Assembly: GCA_017744715.1 (NCBI GenBank)
Contig: JAGIAT010000008.1
Location: 124,001 to 188,000 of the forward strand
Length of the DNA: 64,000 nt
Source: Niabella sp.
GTDB lineage: Bacteria; Bacteroidota; Bacteroidia; Chitinophagales; Chitinophagaceae
Direction of reading: 5' to 3'
Shown here: positions 16,541 through 26,005 of the stretch, piece after piece
Position numbering within the stretch: position 1 is the stretch's first letter
Layout of the letters: each line of letters opens with the position of its first letter
The notes under the pieces: model-generated
Seen by the model: the letters and a program-made list of their open reading frames with translations, nothing else
Told to the model about the DNA's origin: nothing
Databases searched by the model: none
Program-made: the position numbers and the translations under genes

Positions 16541-17194
16541 ATGACAAAGAAAGAACGCTATCAGTTTGTGGTCAATTATTTCCAGGAGCATATGCCCAAC
16601 CCCGAAACGGAACTGGTGTATGACAATCCTTACCAGCTGCTGGTGGCGGTGATCCTTTCTGCACAGTGTACCGATAAACGGGTGAATATGACTACCCCGT
16701 TTATTTTTGAAAAATACCCCGATCTGTCCAGTTTAAGCCATGCAAGTTTTGATGAACTGTTCCCGTTGATCCGCAGCATTTCTTATCCCAACAATAAAAC
16801 CAAACACCTGATCGGCATGGCCCAGAAGGTGATGCAGGATTATGGTGGTGAAATACCCATGACCGTTGCTGAGCTGATCACCCTCCCGGGAGTAGGCCGG
16901 AAAACGGCAAACGTGATTACTTCCGTTGTGGAGCAGCAACCCAATATGGCGGTAGATACGCATGTATTCCGTGTAAGCAAACGCCTGGGACTGGTTTCGC
17001 AAAAGCTCACCACCCCGCTGGCTGTTGAAAAGGAACTGGTAAAGAACATTGCACCGGAACTGATCCATAAAGCGCATCACTGGCTCATTCTTCACGGCCG
17101 GTATACCTGCCTGGCAAGGAATCCTAAATGCAGGGAGTGCGGGCTGCAGCAGATCTGCCCTTATTTTCATCACCTGCTAAAACAAAACGGATGA
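16541..17194 (+). CDS. nth: Endonuclease III (DNA glycosylase/AP lyase)
   Basis: Base-excision repair enzyme removing oxidised pyrimidines and cutting the abasic site. From the ATG at 16541 it is 217 aa; an in-frame earlier start at 16526 would add five residues. The helix-hairpin-helix LPGVGRKTANV carries catalytic Lys121, and Asp139 lies in AVDTHVFRVSKRLGL, matching Lys120/Asp138 of E. coli Nth. The C-terminal [4Fe-4S] cluster ligands follow C-x6-C-x2-C-x5-C (CLARNPKCRECGLQQICPYF), so the cluster is intact. It stands alone, with the metalloprotease gene divergent upstream. Confidence 0.97.
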   Translation: MTKKERYQFVVNYFQEHMPNPETELVYDNPYQLLVAVILSAQCTDKRVNMTTPFIFEKYPDLSSLSHASFDELFPLIRSISYPNNKTKHLIGMAQKVMQDYGGEIPMTVAELITLPGVGRKTANVITSVVEQQPNMAVDTHVFRVSKRLGLVSQKLTTPLAVEKELVKNIAPELIHKAHHWLILHGRYTCLARNPKCRECGLQQICPYFHHLLKQNG

Positions 17195-17815
17195 TTTTTT
17201 TTTCAGTGGATACGAATGCGCGGCTTTCTACGTTTAAATAATGAACCTCCTGCCGGAAATGGATTGCATTTAAAAGCACTGTACGCTTCTGGAGTTTCCA
17301 TTTGTTCGCCCGTTTGGTCAATAGCGGGAAGCGTCGTCAGAGAATGCTGATGTACCCTTGATGCTGCTGTTAGTAAACGGAGCATGAGCCGTTTTACCAG
17401 GCACTTCTTCAAAGCGGTAAAGCAGGGTTGCCTTAAACGAAGCATATTTGTGAATAAAAGTGGCTTTTGTTGAAATAAAGCCGCTATATAAAACGTATTG
17501 GCATACAGATTGCTGTAATAAAGATGATTTTGCAATAACGTTTTAGCGAACCTAATTTGAAGTGTAAATGCGTAACCTGTTGCGGCCATGAGTTCATAGT
17601 ACCGGGATTTTTTTGGGAATATATCCGCATCCGTTTGCAGGGCTGGCCCGCCTGTGTAACCGGTTGTTTACGTTTACAAAAGCAAAACAGATCGGGGAAG
17701 AAATGTGTCTGCCGCTGGGCGAACGCAGTATCGCCCGAACGGCCTTCAACCCGTTAAGAAAGCATATAGCGCTATTGTAAAACACGTTGAGCCTTTAAAT
17801 CATTTTTTAATATAT
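17195..17815. other. Long gap before the first SusC gene, no gene recognised
   Basis: About 620 bp without a convincing gene. Open frames on the minus strand (17203-17589) give a composition unlike protein and match nothing I know. A TTTG (17528-17531) 21 bp before a TAATTTG (17553-17559) is a possible, imperfect promoter for the SusC gene, leaving a ~250-base leader. The last 30 bp before the ATG at 17816 are AT-rich. Confidence 0.5.
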
Positions 17816-20800
17816 ATGAGAAATCGTAAACGCGTACCCGGGTTTATCTCGGGGGCCTGTACAAGAGCGAGGAGGTGTTTTGTTGCCACCGTCATCTGGG
17901 GGGTAGCTCCTGCAGTAACGGTAACAGCCGCGCCGGCCATCGCTTTTCAGCAAACAAAAGTAACGGTAATCGGAAAAGTAACGGATGACAAAGGAGGGGC
18001 GTTGCCGGGCGTCACGGTTCAGGTGAAGGGAATGCAAACGGCTGTCGTTACGGACGAAGCCGGTACGTTTTCTATAAACCTGGATAATGCCAATGCCACG
18101 CTGATCTTTAGTGCCGTTGGCTATACAAACCGGGAAGAGCCCGTAAACGGAAGAACCGATCTGGGAACCATAACCCTGCAGCCGTCCAAGACCACTGCTT
18201 TGGATGAAGTGGTAGTGATCGGTTATGGTACGGCCAGGAAATCGGATCTTACGGGAGCGGTAGCCACATTAAAGTCGGATAAACTGATGGATGCTCCGGT
18301 ACCCAATATTACACAGGCATTACAGGGGAAGGTTGCAGGTGTGGAAGTAAGCGTGAACAATAACGCGCCGGGCGCCGGTGCTAAAGTGCGTATCCGGGGC
18401 CTGGGGTCCATTAATTCCAGCCTCGATCCGCTATATGTAGTGGATGGGGTGGTTGGTGTAGATGCCAATACCTTAAACCCTAACGATATTGCATCGATGG
18501 AAGTACTTAAGGATGCATCCTCTACGGCCATCTATGGTGCCCGCGGAGCCAACGGCGTGGTGATGATCACAACCAAGAGAGGACGCAGGGGCGGAACGCA
18601 GGTTTCGTATGAGGGCAATGTAAATGTAGCCCAACTGTCGCGCCATCTGCGTTCGCTGAATGCCACCGAATTTATGAAGGTATATAACGATGCAATGGCA
18701 AATGCGAACAAGTTTAATCCGGACCCGGTAAACAGTCCCTATACGCCACCTCCGGCCTTAAACCATCAGAACTATCCCGATTTATTTGATGCAAACGATC
18801 AGCCGCTGTATAACACCAACTGGGAGTCGGAAGTGTATAAGCCTGCTGTATCCACCAGTCATCAGTTGAATTTCCAGGGCGGAAATGATAAGACGACGTT
18901 CGGACTTTCATTAGGCTACCTGAATCAAAACGGTATCATGACCCAATCCTGGTTTAAACGCTATTCTGCCCGGTTTACGCTGGATAATGAAGTAAACAAG
19001 TGGTTAAAAGTGGGGGGAAGCATCGGCGTTGTAAAAGGTCTGCAGCGGATGGTGTCTGACGGCAACGGAGGACTGAACGTTCCCCGGATGGTGTCTGAAG
19101 CGCTGCCAATCCTGCCGGTTAAATACCCCAGTGGTGTATGGGCGGGCAATAGTGATATAGCCGGTATGGAAGGGGGCGCCAATCCTGTTCATATTGCCAA
19201 TAACCGGTATTCATTGAATAATACCATCCAGACCCTGGGAAATACCTATTTGTTGTTCCGGCTTGCCAAAGGACTGGAATTCAAATCCGACTTTGGGTTT
19301 AACCTGAATAACCTGAAAAATAATTTTTATTCGGCAATGGATCTGCACAACCTCTCGATGGATGCCGGGGGAGAGGCGAACTTAAATACCTATCAGAACG
19401 TGTACTGGCAATCTGAAAATTACCTGACCTGGAATAAAGAGTTTTCAAACGGGCACCGGATGACGGCCATGCTGGGGGCTTCCTGGCAGAAATATAACCA
19501 GGAGCGTCTTCGTGCAGATAACCAGCAATTCATTGATGATATCTTCCAATGGCATTATTTGCAGGCCGGTGCCGTAAGAAATGCTTCCGAATCGGAAGAC
19601 TATCAGTGGGCCATGAATTCCTACTATGCAAGGGTAACATATAATATCCAGAACAAGTATTTGTTTACGGCAACAGGCCGTTATGATGGTTCTTCCAAAT
19701 TTGGAAAAAATAATAAATATGCCTTCTTTCCCTCATTGGGTGTTGCCTGGCGCGCATCTGAAGAAGATTTCCTGAAAAACAGCAGTGTTGTCAGCGATCT
19801 GAAAATAAGAGCAAGCTATGGGGCTGCCGGTAACCAGGAAATTGATCCGTATACCTCATTACAGAAAATCCAGCCGGGTTCTACTGTACTGAGAGGTGGC
19901 CAGGTAACCACCCTGGTACCCACCAATATGGGCAACCCGGATTTAAAATGGGAGGTGTCCTGGCAGGGTGATGCCGGTGTGGAACTGGGACTCTGGAACA
20001 ACCGCGTATACCTGACCGCCGATCTCTATGCGCGTACCACAAAAGATCTCTTGCTTCAAACACCCATTCCCTGGTCTTCGGGATTTGACCAGGCCTATGT
20101 ATACCGCAATATCGGATCGGTAAGAAATACAGGGGTGGAGATCAGTTTGAACACCGTGAATATTGAGCGCCCCAACTTTAAATGGTCAACCAACTTTATT
20201 TTCGCAACCAACCGCAACCGGATCCTGCAATTGAACGATGGAAATGCGGATATTTTTCCCGGACCTAACTTTTTGGGCCAAACCAATATCTTACGTGTAG
20301 GAGAGGCCATTGGTACGTTCTGGGGCAGAACCCGTTTGGGAACCTATGGTGAAGACGAAGCCGCTTTAGCTGCCACCCAGGGGTTAAAACCCGGAGACCG
20401 GAAATACCTGTTAAATGAAGATGGCACTGAACATTACGGGGTGATCGGAAGGGCAAACCCCAAGTGGACCGGAACTTTTTCAAGCACGATCAACTACAGG
20501 AACTTCGACTTTTCTTTTGATATCCGTTTTGTTCAGGGAATGAATACCGCCGGAACGTTTAAGCATTCTACGGAAGACCGGCAAACGATTGCCAATAGCC
20601 TGGCAACGGTGCTGGATGCCTGGACACCGGATCACCAGAATACCATGATCTCCCAGGTAAGACCCTATAAGTTTGCACAGGATTCCAAATTTGATACCTG
20701 GTGGGTGGAGGATGGCTCCTATATCCGCGGTCAGAATTTTATATTGGGGTATGCGATTCCCAAAAGCACCACCGATCGCTGGAACATTCAAAAGTTAAGA

Positions 20801-20974
20801 GTGTATGCAAGTGTGCAAAACCTGTTCCTGAGTACCAAATATACGGGTTATGATCCTGAAGTGGATACGTACAATACAAGAGTAGGAAGTAACGGAACTT
20901 TCTCGCAAAACCTCGATTTCTTCTCTTACCCGCGCCCGCGTGTATGGAACCTGGGAGTGAGCCTTGTATTTTAA
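17816..20974 (+). CDS. SusC/RagA family TonB-dependent outer-membrane transporter (pair 1)
   Basis: 1052 aa from the ATG at 17816; an upstream in-frame ATG at 17705 would add 37 unlikely residues. An arginine-rich n-region and hydrophobic stretch (CFVATVIWGVAPAVTVTAAP) form a long signal peptide. A carboxypeptidase-D-like N-terminal extension follows (VIGKVTDDKGGALPGVTVQV), then a TonB-box-like SusC signature DEVVVIGYGTARKSDLTGAV, the plug domain (GVEVSVNNNAPGAGAKVRIR; YGARGANGVVMITTKRG) and a ~750-residue barrel ending RPRVWNLGVSLVF. It imports nutrients with its SusD partner, whose gene starts 18 bp downstream. The substrate is unknown; no degradative enzymes are adjacent. It differs clearly from the three SusC proteins further right. 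Confidence 0.95.
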   Translation: MRNRKRVPGFISGACTRARRCFVATVIWGVAPAVTVTAAPAIAFQQTKVTVIGKVTDDKGGALPGVTVQVKGMQTAVVTDEAGTFSINLDNANATLIFSAVGYTNREEPVNGRTDLGTITLQPSKTTALDEVVVIGYGTARKSDLTGAVATLKSDKLMDAPVPNITQALQGKVAGVEVSVNNNAPGAGAKVRIRGLGSINSSLDPLYVVDGVVGVDANTLNPNDIASMEVLKDASSTAIYGARGANGVVMITTKRGRRGGTQVSYEGNVNVAQLSRHLRSLNATEFMKVYNDAMANANKFNPDPVNSPYTPPPALNHQNYPDLFDANDQPLYNTNWESEVYKPAVSTSHQLNFQGGNDKTTFGLSLGYLNQNGIMTQSWFKRYSARFTLDNEVNKWLKVGGSIGVVKGLQRMVSDGNGGLNVPRMVSEALPILPVKYPSGVWAGNSDIAGMEGGANPVHIANNRYSLNNTIQTLGNTYLLFRLAKGLEFKSDFGFNLNNLKNNFYSAMDLHNLSMDAGGEANLNTYQNVYWQSENYLTWNKEFSNGHRMTAMLGASWQKYNQERLRADNQQFIDDIFQWHYLQAGAVRNASESEDYQWAMNSYYARVTYNIQNKYLFTATGRYDGSSKFGKNNKYAFFPSLGVAWRASEEDFLKNSSVVSDLKIRASYGAAGNQEIDPYTSLQKIQPGSTVLRGGQVTTLVPTNMGNPDLKWEVSWQGDAGVELGLWNNRVYLTADLYARTTKDLLLQTPIPWSSGFDQAYVYRNIGSVRNTGVEISLNTVNIERPNFKWSTNFIFATNRNRILQLNDGNADIFPGPNFLGQTNILRVGEAIGTFWGRTRLGTYGEDEAALAATQGLKPGDRKYLLNEDGTEHYGVIGRANPKWTGTFSSTINYRNFDFSFDIRFVQGMNTAGTFKHSTEDRQTIANSLATVLDAWTPDHQNTMISQVRPYKFAQDSKFDTWWVEDGSYIRGQNFILGYAIPKSTTDRWNIQKLRVYASVQNLFLSTKYTGYDPEVDTYNTRVGSNGTFSQNLDFFSYPRPRVWNLGVSLVF

Positions 20975-20992
20975 CCATAAAATAAGAACAAA

Positions 20993-22507
20993 ATGAAAAA
21001 TAAAAAATACATAACAGGTGCGGTGCTGATCTTATTGCTGGCGTCCTGTACCAAATTCCTGGAAGAAAAGCCTACCGCCTTTATTACCCCCGATTCCAAA
21101 CTAACCAGTGGCAAGGTGGCAAGGGCATTTGCAGACGGCTGTTATCAGAACCTGAGCAAAGCCGTATTGGGTGGGCAGCCATCCTCTTATGGCGGTAATA
21201 CCTGGAACCTGATGGAATATATGACCGGGAAATCCGGCAGTGACCTGGGGCAAACCAACTATACCACGTTTCAGAGTCTTGCGTATAACAATACCTCGTT
21301 TTATTTTGATACCTGGTGGCAGTATTTATATAAGGGTATTGGTGCCTGCAATGAAGCACTTGTTTCCATTCCAAAGATTGTAGCTGCAGATTTAAGCGAT
21401 GAATCAAAAGCCAATATGCTGGCCGAAGCCCATACCCTGAGAGCGCTCTATTATTTTTACCTGGTTCGTATGTACGGTGCTGTTCCAAAAGTTACCGAGC
21501 TGGCTACCAGTTTTGATCAGTTGAAATTGCCGAGAACACCCGCCAAGGCGATTTATGACAGTGTGATCATCCCGGATCTGCTGGTTGCGGAAAAATCGAA
21601 CCTGGGCTGGAGAAGCAGTACAGGAGCGGTTTCTATGGGTGCCGTAAAAGCAATTTTGGCGGATGTGTATTTAACCTATGCCGGTGCAGCAATTAACGGA
21701 GGAAATGCGTACTATGCAGAATCCGCAAAGCGTTCCCTGGAAATCATTAATAACGGAGGATATAGCCTGTTTACGGAGTATACCGATATGATCAATCCGG
21801 CGAATAAGAACACGAAGGAATTTATTTTGCAGGTACAGTATTCGGCTGCCGCCAATCAAAACAATCCATTGACCCCGCTCACCATTCCAAACTATTCCGG
21901 AATCTCCAAATATTCTGATGAGTACGGATCCGTATATCCTACCAAACAGTTCATTGCATCTTTTCCGGCAGGAGATAAGCGCGCCAAGGAACGCCAGTTT
22001 TTTTACAGCAGTTATCCCAGCGCCAAGGATAACAAGCTGGTTACCTTTTCGCATCCTTATTTGTATAAATGGTTTGATGTAAACGCGGTAACCAACACGG
22101 TTAAATCGGATCTGAACTATACCCTGTACCGGTATGCCGATGTATTGCTGATGTATGCAGAAGCCTCTAACCGGGCCGAGGGCGGACCCAATGCCGTTGC
22201 CCGGAAAGCATTAAATGACATCCGGGCCCGGGCTCAGCTGACTCCGTTTACCGGCACCGGTCAGGATGCTTTTGAAAAGGAAGTGTGGTTACAGCGCTAT
22301 TTTGAATTATGCTTTGAAAATAAAATGTGGTTTGATATGCTGCGGACCAGGAAGGTGCACAATGATATCACCGGCAACTGGGATAATTTCGTTGGCCATA
22401 AAACCGTGTTCAATGCAACGTTCTCGGAAAAGCAATTACTGTTCCCTGTGCCTAAACAGGAAACCGACGTGAATCCGAACCTGCTGCCCAACAATACCGG
22501 GTATTAG
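20993..22507 (+). CDS. SusD/RagB family surface lipoprotein (pair 1)
   Basis: 504 aa, lipoprotein signal MKNKKYITGAVLILLLASC (Cys19) followed by TKFLEEKPTAFITPDS, the usual SusD start. The helical TPR core is seen in AEAHTLRALYYFYLVRMYGA, and the C-terminal RagB/SusD portion in LYRYADVLLMYAEASNRAEG, ALNDIRARAQLTPF and ELCFENKMWFDMLRTRKVHN, ending LFPVPKQETDVNPNLLPNN. SusD proteins form the lid over the SusC barrel and bind substrate. It is 18 bp after susC and is closed by the terminator at 22530-22578. Confidence 0.95.
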   Translation: MKNKKYITGAVLILLLASCTKFLEEKPTAFITPDSKLTSGKVARAFADGCYQNLSKAVLGGQPSSYGGNTWNLMEYMTGKSGSDLGQTNYTTFQSLAYNNTSFYFDTWWQYLYKGIGACNEALVSIPKIVAADLSDESKANMLAEAHTLRALYYFYLVRMYGAVPKVTELATSFDQLKLPRTPAKAIYDSVIIPDLLVAEKSNLGWRSSTGAVSMGAVKAILADVYLTYAGAAINGGNAYYAESAKRSLEIINNGGYSLFTEYTDMINPANKNTKEFILQVQYSAAANQNNPLTPLTIPNYSGISKYSDEYGSVYPTKQFIASFPAGDKRAKERQFFYSSYPSAKDNKLVTFSHPYLYKWFDVNAVTNTVKSDLNYTLYRYADVLLMYAEASNRAEGGPNAVARKALNDIRARAQLTPFTGTGQDAFEKEVWLQRYFELCFENKMWFDMLRTRKVHNDITGNWDNFVGHKTVFNATFSEKQLLFPVPKQETDVNPNLLPNNTGY

Positions 22508-22529
22508 GCTGCTAAAAAGCGTTAAATAT

Positions 22530-22582
22530 AAAAGCCGTTTCCTGCATCCCGAAAAAGGGCCTGAAGGAAACGGCTTTTCTTT
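22530..22582. terminator. Terminator between SusD pair 1 and the M42 peptidase gene
   Basis: A perfect 14-bp stem (AAAAGCCGTTTCCT at 22530-22543, complement at 22565-22578) with a 21-base loop, T-rich on the right and A-rich on the left. It sits between convergent genes. Confidence 0.88.
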
Positions 22583-22597
22583 TGAGCGTATATCGCC

Positions 22598-23725
22598 TTA
22601 CAGGTACCGCAAATTTGTTTTCGGGGTTAATGCCAGCAAGGTTTCATACATCAACCGGATGGTATTTTCAATATCTTTTTTATGGATCATTTCCACGGTG
22701 GTATGCATATAGCGTAGCGGCATGGAAATGAGTACAGACGGACAGCCGTCATTGGCGTAGGCAAACGAGTCCGTATCGGTACCCGTGCTGCGGCTCAGTG
22801 CGCGCCATTGTACCGGTATATCGTTTTCTGCTGCAATATTTTCTACAAAACCCAGCAGCTTGTTGTGCACGGCCGGCGCGTAAGCCAGTGACGGACCATT
22901 GCCGCATAATACATCGCCTTCAATATTTTTGTTGATCATGGGGGTATTGGTATCATGCGTAACATCGGTTACAATGGCAACATCGGGTTTGATCCGGCGG
23001 GCGATCATTTCCGCACCCCGCAGGCCGATCTCTTCCTGCACGGCATTTACCACGTATAAGCTATAAGGTAATGTTTTCTTGTTCTCTTTAAGCAGGCGGG
23101 CCACCTGCGCAATCATAAACCCGCCGATGCGGTTATCAAAAGCACGGCCTACAAAATGATCGCCTGCCAGCTCATCAAATCCATCCTGGTAGGTAATAAC
23201 CGCCCCTACATGTATGCCCAGTGCTTCAATTTCCTTTTTGCTGCGGGCGCCGCAGTCCAGCCATATATTTTCCGTTTTAGGTTGGGTTTCGCTTTCTTTA
23301 CCAATGCGGGTATGAATGGCCGGCCATCCGAATACGGCTTTTACGGGTCCTTTTTTGCCATGGATCAATACCCGTTGGGCAGGTGCAGTCTGATGATCGG
23401 CGCCCCCGTTCCTTTTTACATAGATCAGGCCTTTGTCGGTAATATAGTTTACAAACCATCCGATCTCGTCGGCATGTGCCTCAATGACCACCTTAAAAGG
23501 CTGGTCCGGGTTAATGATCCCTACTGCAGTGCCATAAGGATCTACAAACTGTGTATCAATATAGGGCTTCAGATAATCGAGCCATAATTTCTGTCCCCAG
23601 GATTCAAATCCAACCGGGGAGGCATTGTTAATATAGTTCCTGAGGAACTGCAGTGCTTCGTCTGTTACGATCGATTTGGGCGCTTTACTTTTTTTGCTCT
23701 TTTCCTTTGTCATTGATTTTGCCAT
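22598..23725 (-). CDS. M42 family aminopeptidase (glutamyl aminopeptidase/FrvX type)
   Basis: 375-aa cytoplasmic di-metal peptidase. A Lys-rich leader (MAKSMTKEKSKKSKAPKS) precedes the catalytic domain. Metal and active-site motifs are visible: AHADEIGWFV (first metal His, Asp), GRAFDNRIGG (bridging Asp), NAVQEEIGLRGAEM (general base Glu and ligand Glu), TDVTHDTNTP and, near the C-terminus, RYMHTTVEMIHKKDIENT (last His ligand). M42 enzymes are tetrahedral dodecamers that degrade short peptides in the cytoplasm. A TACGTTTG -7 box lies upstream. It is convergent with the SusD pair 1 gene. Confidence 0.94.
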   Translation of the reverse strand: MAKSMTKEKSKKSKAPKSIVTDEALQFLRNYINNASPVGFESWGQKLWLDYLKPYIDTQFVDPYGTAVGIINPDQPFKVVIEAHADEIGWFVNYITDKGLIYVKRNGGADHQTAPAQRVLIHGKKGPVKAVFGWPAIHTRIGKESETQPKTENIWLDCGARSKKEIEALGIHVGAVITYQDGFDELAGDHFVGRAFDNRIGGFMIAQVARLLKENKKTLPYSLYVVNAVQEEIGLRGAEMIARRIKPDVAIVTDVTHDTNTPMINKNIEGDVLCGNGPSLAYAPAVHNKLLGFVENIAAENDIPVQWRALSRSTGTDTDSFAYANDGCPSVLISMPLRYMHTTVEMIHKKDIENTIRLMYETLLALTPKTNLRYL

Positions 23726-24081
23726 AGTGATCTTTTAAGATCCTCAAACGTACATAATTTTATTAACAATCGGCAGGCAGCAGGGGTGGGCGGTTTTCAG
23801 TCTTCAGTTTTCAGTCTTCAGTCATCAGTCATCAGTCTTCAGTTTTCAGTCATCAGTTTTAAAAATGGAATTACAGATCGGGCACCAGGTATCAAACGGT
23901 ATTTAACGTTAAACCCTCATCCTGAAACCGCGCCTGCAGGAATTTAAAGATCCCAACGCAAAACCACCTGGCCGGTATTATATATAAGTGAAGGTTCCGT
24001 AACAGAAATACGCATCCGGTATCAGGTATCAAACGGAACCCAACCTGGAACGTTGAATGTTAAACCTGGAACAAAAAATCT
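23726..24081. repeat. Gap with TTCAGT/ATCAGT repeats and other dispersed words
   Basis: About 23795-23870 is a tandem of TTCAGT, ATCAGT and TTTCAGT words (about ten). CAGGTATCAAACGG occurs twice (23886-23899 and 24023-24036). 24043-24072 holds CCTGGAACGTTGAATG followed by TTAAACCTGGAAC, which belongs to the CTGAAAC/TTGAAC family seen in other gaps. No gene is seen. Confidence 0.75.
23745..23752 (-). promoter_or_regulatory. Candidate -7 box (TACGTTTG) of the M42 peptidase gene
   Basis: The minus strand reads TACGTTTG, an exact TAnnTTTG, ending 19 bases before the ATG at 23725. No TTTG is seen at the usual -33 distance. Confidence 0.4.
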
Positions 24082-24663
24082 CTAAGGAACGTTGATGTAC
24101 TTGTGGATCTGCAGGCTCAGTTCCCATTGCGGGTGCGCTTTGATATAGTCGATAATAAGCGGGGTCATGGCGGCCGCTTTGCTCCATTCCGGCTGCAGGT
24201 ATAGCTTGCAGTGGGAAGCAACCTGTGCCGCAAACTGTTCGCCCCAGGCAAAATCAGTTTTATTATATACGATGATCTTTAATTCATTGGCCACTGGCAG
24301 AATCTCCGGTAGCGGCTGTTTGAATTTTTTAGGCGAAAGGCAGATCCAGTCCCAGGTGCCCGAAAGGGGTGCCGAGCCCGATGTTTCGATATTGGTGGCA
24401 ATACCGTTTTCCCGGAGCGCTGTGGTCAGTGCGTCCAGCGGGTGCAGCAGTGGTTCTCCCCCGGTGATCACCGCAATGGGGGCAGGCGTGTTTTTTACCG
24501 CATCCACAATGGATGCAATGGTCCAGTGCGGGTGTGCATCAAAGGACCAGCTTTCCTTAACGTCGCACCAGGTACAGCCTACATCGCATCCTCCAAGACG
24601 GACAAAATACGCCGCTTTTCCCTGGTGATAGCCTTCCCCCTGGATGGTATAAAAGTGTTCCAT
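24082..24663 (-). CDS. queE: 7-carboxy-7-deazaguanine synthase
   Basis: Radical-SAM enzyme making 7-carboxy-7-deazaguanine for queuosine in tRNA. 193 aa. The start MEHFYTIQGEGYHQGKAAYF is the conserved QueE N-terminus, and the cluster-binding cysteines are C-x3-C-x2-C in GGCDVGCTWCDVKESW. The Gly-rich VITGGEPLLHP binds SAM, and LCLSPKKFKQPLPE-type residues (WICLSPKKFKQPL) are typical. The ATG at 24663 is the first possible canonical start, but the frame stays open 22 codons upstream and reads ...NGSYPV before the Met, as in longer homologs, so a non-ATG start is possible. It is on the same strand as folD, 97 bp downstream of it. Confidence 0.93.
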   Translation of the reverse strand: MEHFYTIQGEGYHQGKAAYFVRLGGCDVGCTWCDVKESWSFDAHPHWTIASIVDAVKNTPAPIAVITGGEPLLHPLDALTTALRENGIATNIETSGSAPLSGTWDWICLSPKKFKQPLPEILPVANELKIIVYNKTDFAWGEQFAAQVASHCKLYLQPEWSKAAAMTPLIIDYIKAHPQWELSLQIHKYINVP

Positions 24664-24760
24664 AACGGGATAACTGCCGTTAAATGTTGCCGGGGCGGTA
24701 TTTGCTATCTGGGATTTAATATTTTGAATTTAGTATTTGAGATGTAGGATTTAACCCGTC

Positions 24761-25639
24761 CTAGTTCCGGTCGTCACAGGCCTTAAATGTATTCTTCATC
24801 AATGCGGCAATGGTCATAGGGCCCACGCCTCCCGGAACCGGGGTAATAAAGCTCGTTTTAGGTGCCACACCTTTAAACTCCACATCGCCTACCAACCGGT
24901 GTCCCGATTTTTTAGTGGCATCTTTAATGCGGGTGATACCCACGTCTATTACCACGGCACCTTCCTTCACCATATCGGCGGTTACAAACTCGGGGATGCC
25001 GATAGCGGCAACAATAATATCGGCCTGCAAGCAGATCTCCTTCAGGTTGGTTGTTTTCGAATGACAAAGTGTTACCGTGCAATTACCGGGGTTGGAATTG
25101 TTGCTCAGCAAAATGCTCATCGGGCGGCCCACAATATGGCTCCGGCCGATCACTACCGCATGCTTTCCTTTGGTTTCAATTTTATGATGTTCCAAAAGCA
25201 GCATGATACCGTAGGGGGTAGCCGAAATAAAGGCATCTTTTTCTCCCAGGGTCATCTTGCCGATGTTTACCGGGTGAAATCCGTCTACATCTTTGGCCGG
25301 ATCGATGGTTTCAATTACCTTTTTTTCGGAAATATGTGCGGGAAGCGGCAGTTGTACAAGGATGCCGTCCACATCCATATCTTCATTGAGGTCCTCAATT
25401 TTTTCCAGCAGTTTCAGTTCGGTTACATCTTCTTCAAAATGAATGAGGGTAGATACAAAGCCGATCTCATTACAGGCCTTTACCTTGGAAGCTACATAAG
25501 TTTCGCTGGCCCCGTTATTTCCCACAAGAATAGCAGCCAGGTGCGGCACTTTTTTACCGGTGGCTGCGCGCTGCGCTACATCGATCTCAAGAGAGTCCAG
25601 GATCACTTTTGCTGTTTCTTTTCCGTTCAGTAGTTGCAT
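24761..25639 (-). CDS. folD: Bifunctional methylenetetrahydrofolate dehydrogenase/cyclohydrolase
   Basis: FolD converts 5,10-methylene-THF to 10-formyl-THF in one-carbon metabolism. 292 aa, normal length. Motifs: TYVASKVKACNEIGF with the catalytic Lys, DGILVQLPLPAHISEKKVIE, PYGIMLLLEHH, the NADP-binding VVIGRSHIVGRPMSILLSN, and the closing FITPVPGGVGPMTIAALMKN. It starts MQLLNGKETAKVILDSLEID. A TAGGTTTG -7 box lies 8-15 bp before the ATG. queE follows on the same strand. Confidence 0.97.
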   Translation of the reverse strand: MQLLNGKETAKVILDSLEIDVAQRAATGKKVPHLAAILVGNNGASETYVASKVKACNEIGFVSTLIHFEEDVTELKLLEKIEDLNEDMDVDGILVQLPLPAHISEKKVIETIDPAKDVDGFHPVNIGKMTLGEKDAFISATPYGIMLLLEHHKIETKGKHAVVIGRSHIVGRPMSILLSNNSNPGNCTVTLCHSKTTNLKEICLQADIIVAAIGIPEFVTADMVKEGAVVIDVGITRIKDATKKSGHRLVGDVEFKGVAPKTSFITPVPGGVGPMTIAALMKNTFKACDDRN

Positions 25640-25646
25640 AAGGCTG

Positions 25647-25654
25647 CAAACCTA
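25647..25654 (-). promoter_or_regulatory. Candidate -7 box (TAGGTTTG) of folD
   Basis: The minus strand reads TAGGTTTG then C, an exact TAnnTTTG, ending 7 bases before the folD ATG at 25639. If used, the message would have almost no 5' leader. No -33 element is evident. Confidence 0.4.
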
Positions 25655-26005
25655 CATAAAGTTTAGGAGGGGTAAGAAAAATTTTGAGGGGAACAGGAAA
25701 ATGAAGTAAATCTTGTGTAAAATTAATTTTTTTCTAAAATACTGGTTGATTTGAATCAATTTGTTGGAAACTGTTTAAAAAAAATATATTTTATATAAGC
25801 TGATGAAAATCAATTTTTAAGGTTGTTAGGACAACTAACGGTTGATGTTTTACATTATATTTCTGTAATGAAAAGTTAAAAAATGATGAAATAACTGTTA
25901 AAAACCTGTATTTTCATGCCGAGAAATGTTTGACAATCTAGTACCTGATTGATTGATCAATACTATCTGGCTTGGATTAAATCAATACTTAACAAAAAAA
26001 ATTAC
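25655..26005 (+). promoter_or_regulatory. AT-rich upstream region of SusC pair 2
   Basis: About 350 bp of strongly AT-rich DNA before the ATG at 26006. It holds an inverted repeat GTTAG-N5-CTAAC at 25825-25839, nested with GTTGT-N4-ACAAC at 25822-25835, in a GGTTGTTAG context that recurs before SusC pair 3 (31862-31870). The last bases, TTAACAAAAAAAATTACATG, are closely shared with the leaders of pairs 3 and 4. No gene is seen. Confidence 0.45.

Noticed and set aside
17203..17589. A 128-residue open frame on the minus strand
   Set aside because: Its composition and lack of any recognisable motif or plausible start context make it look like chance; it is reported only as a gap.
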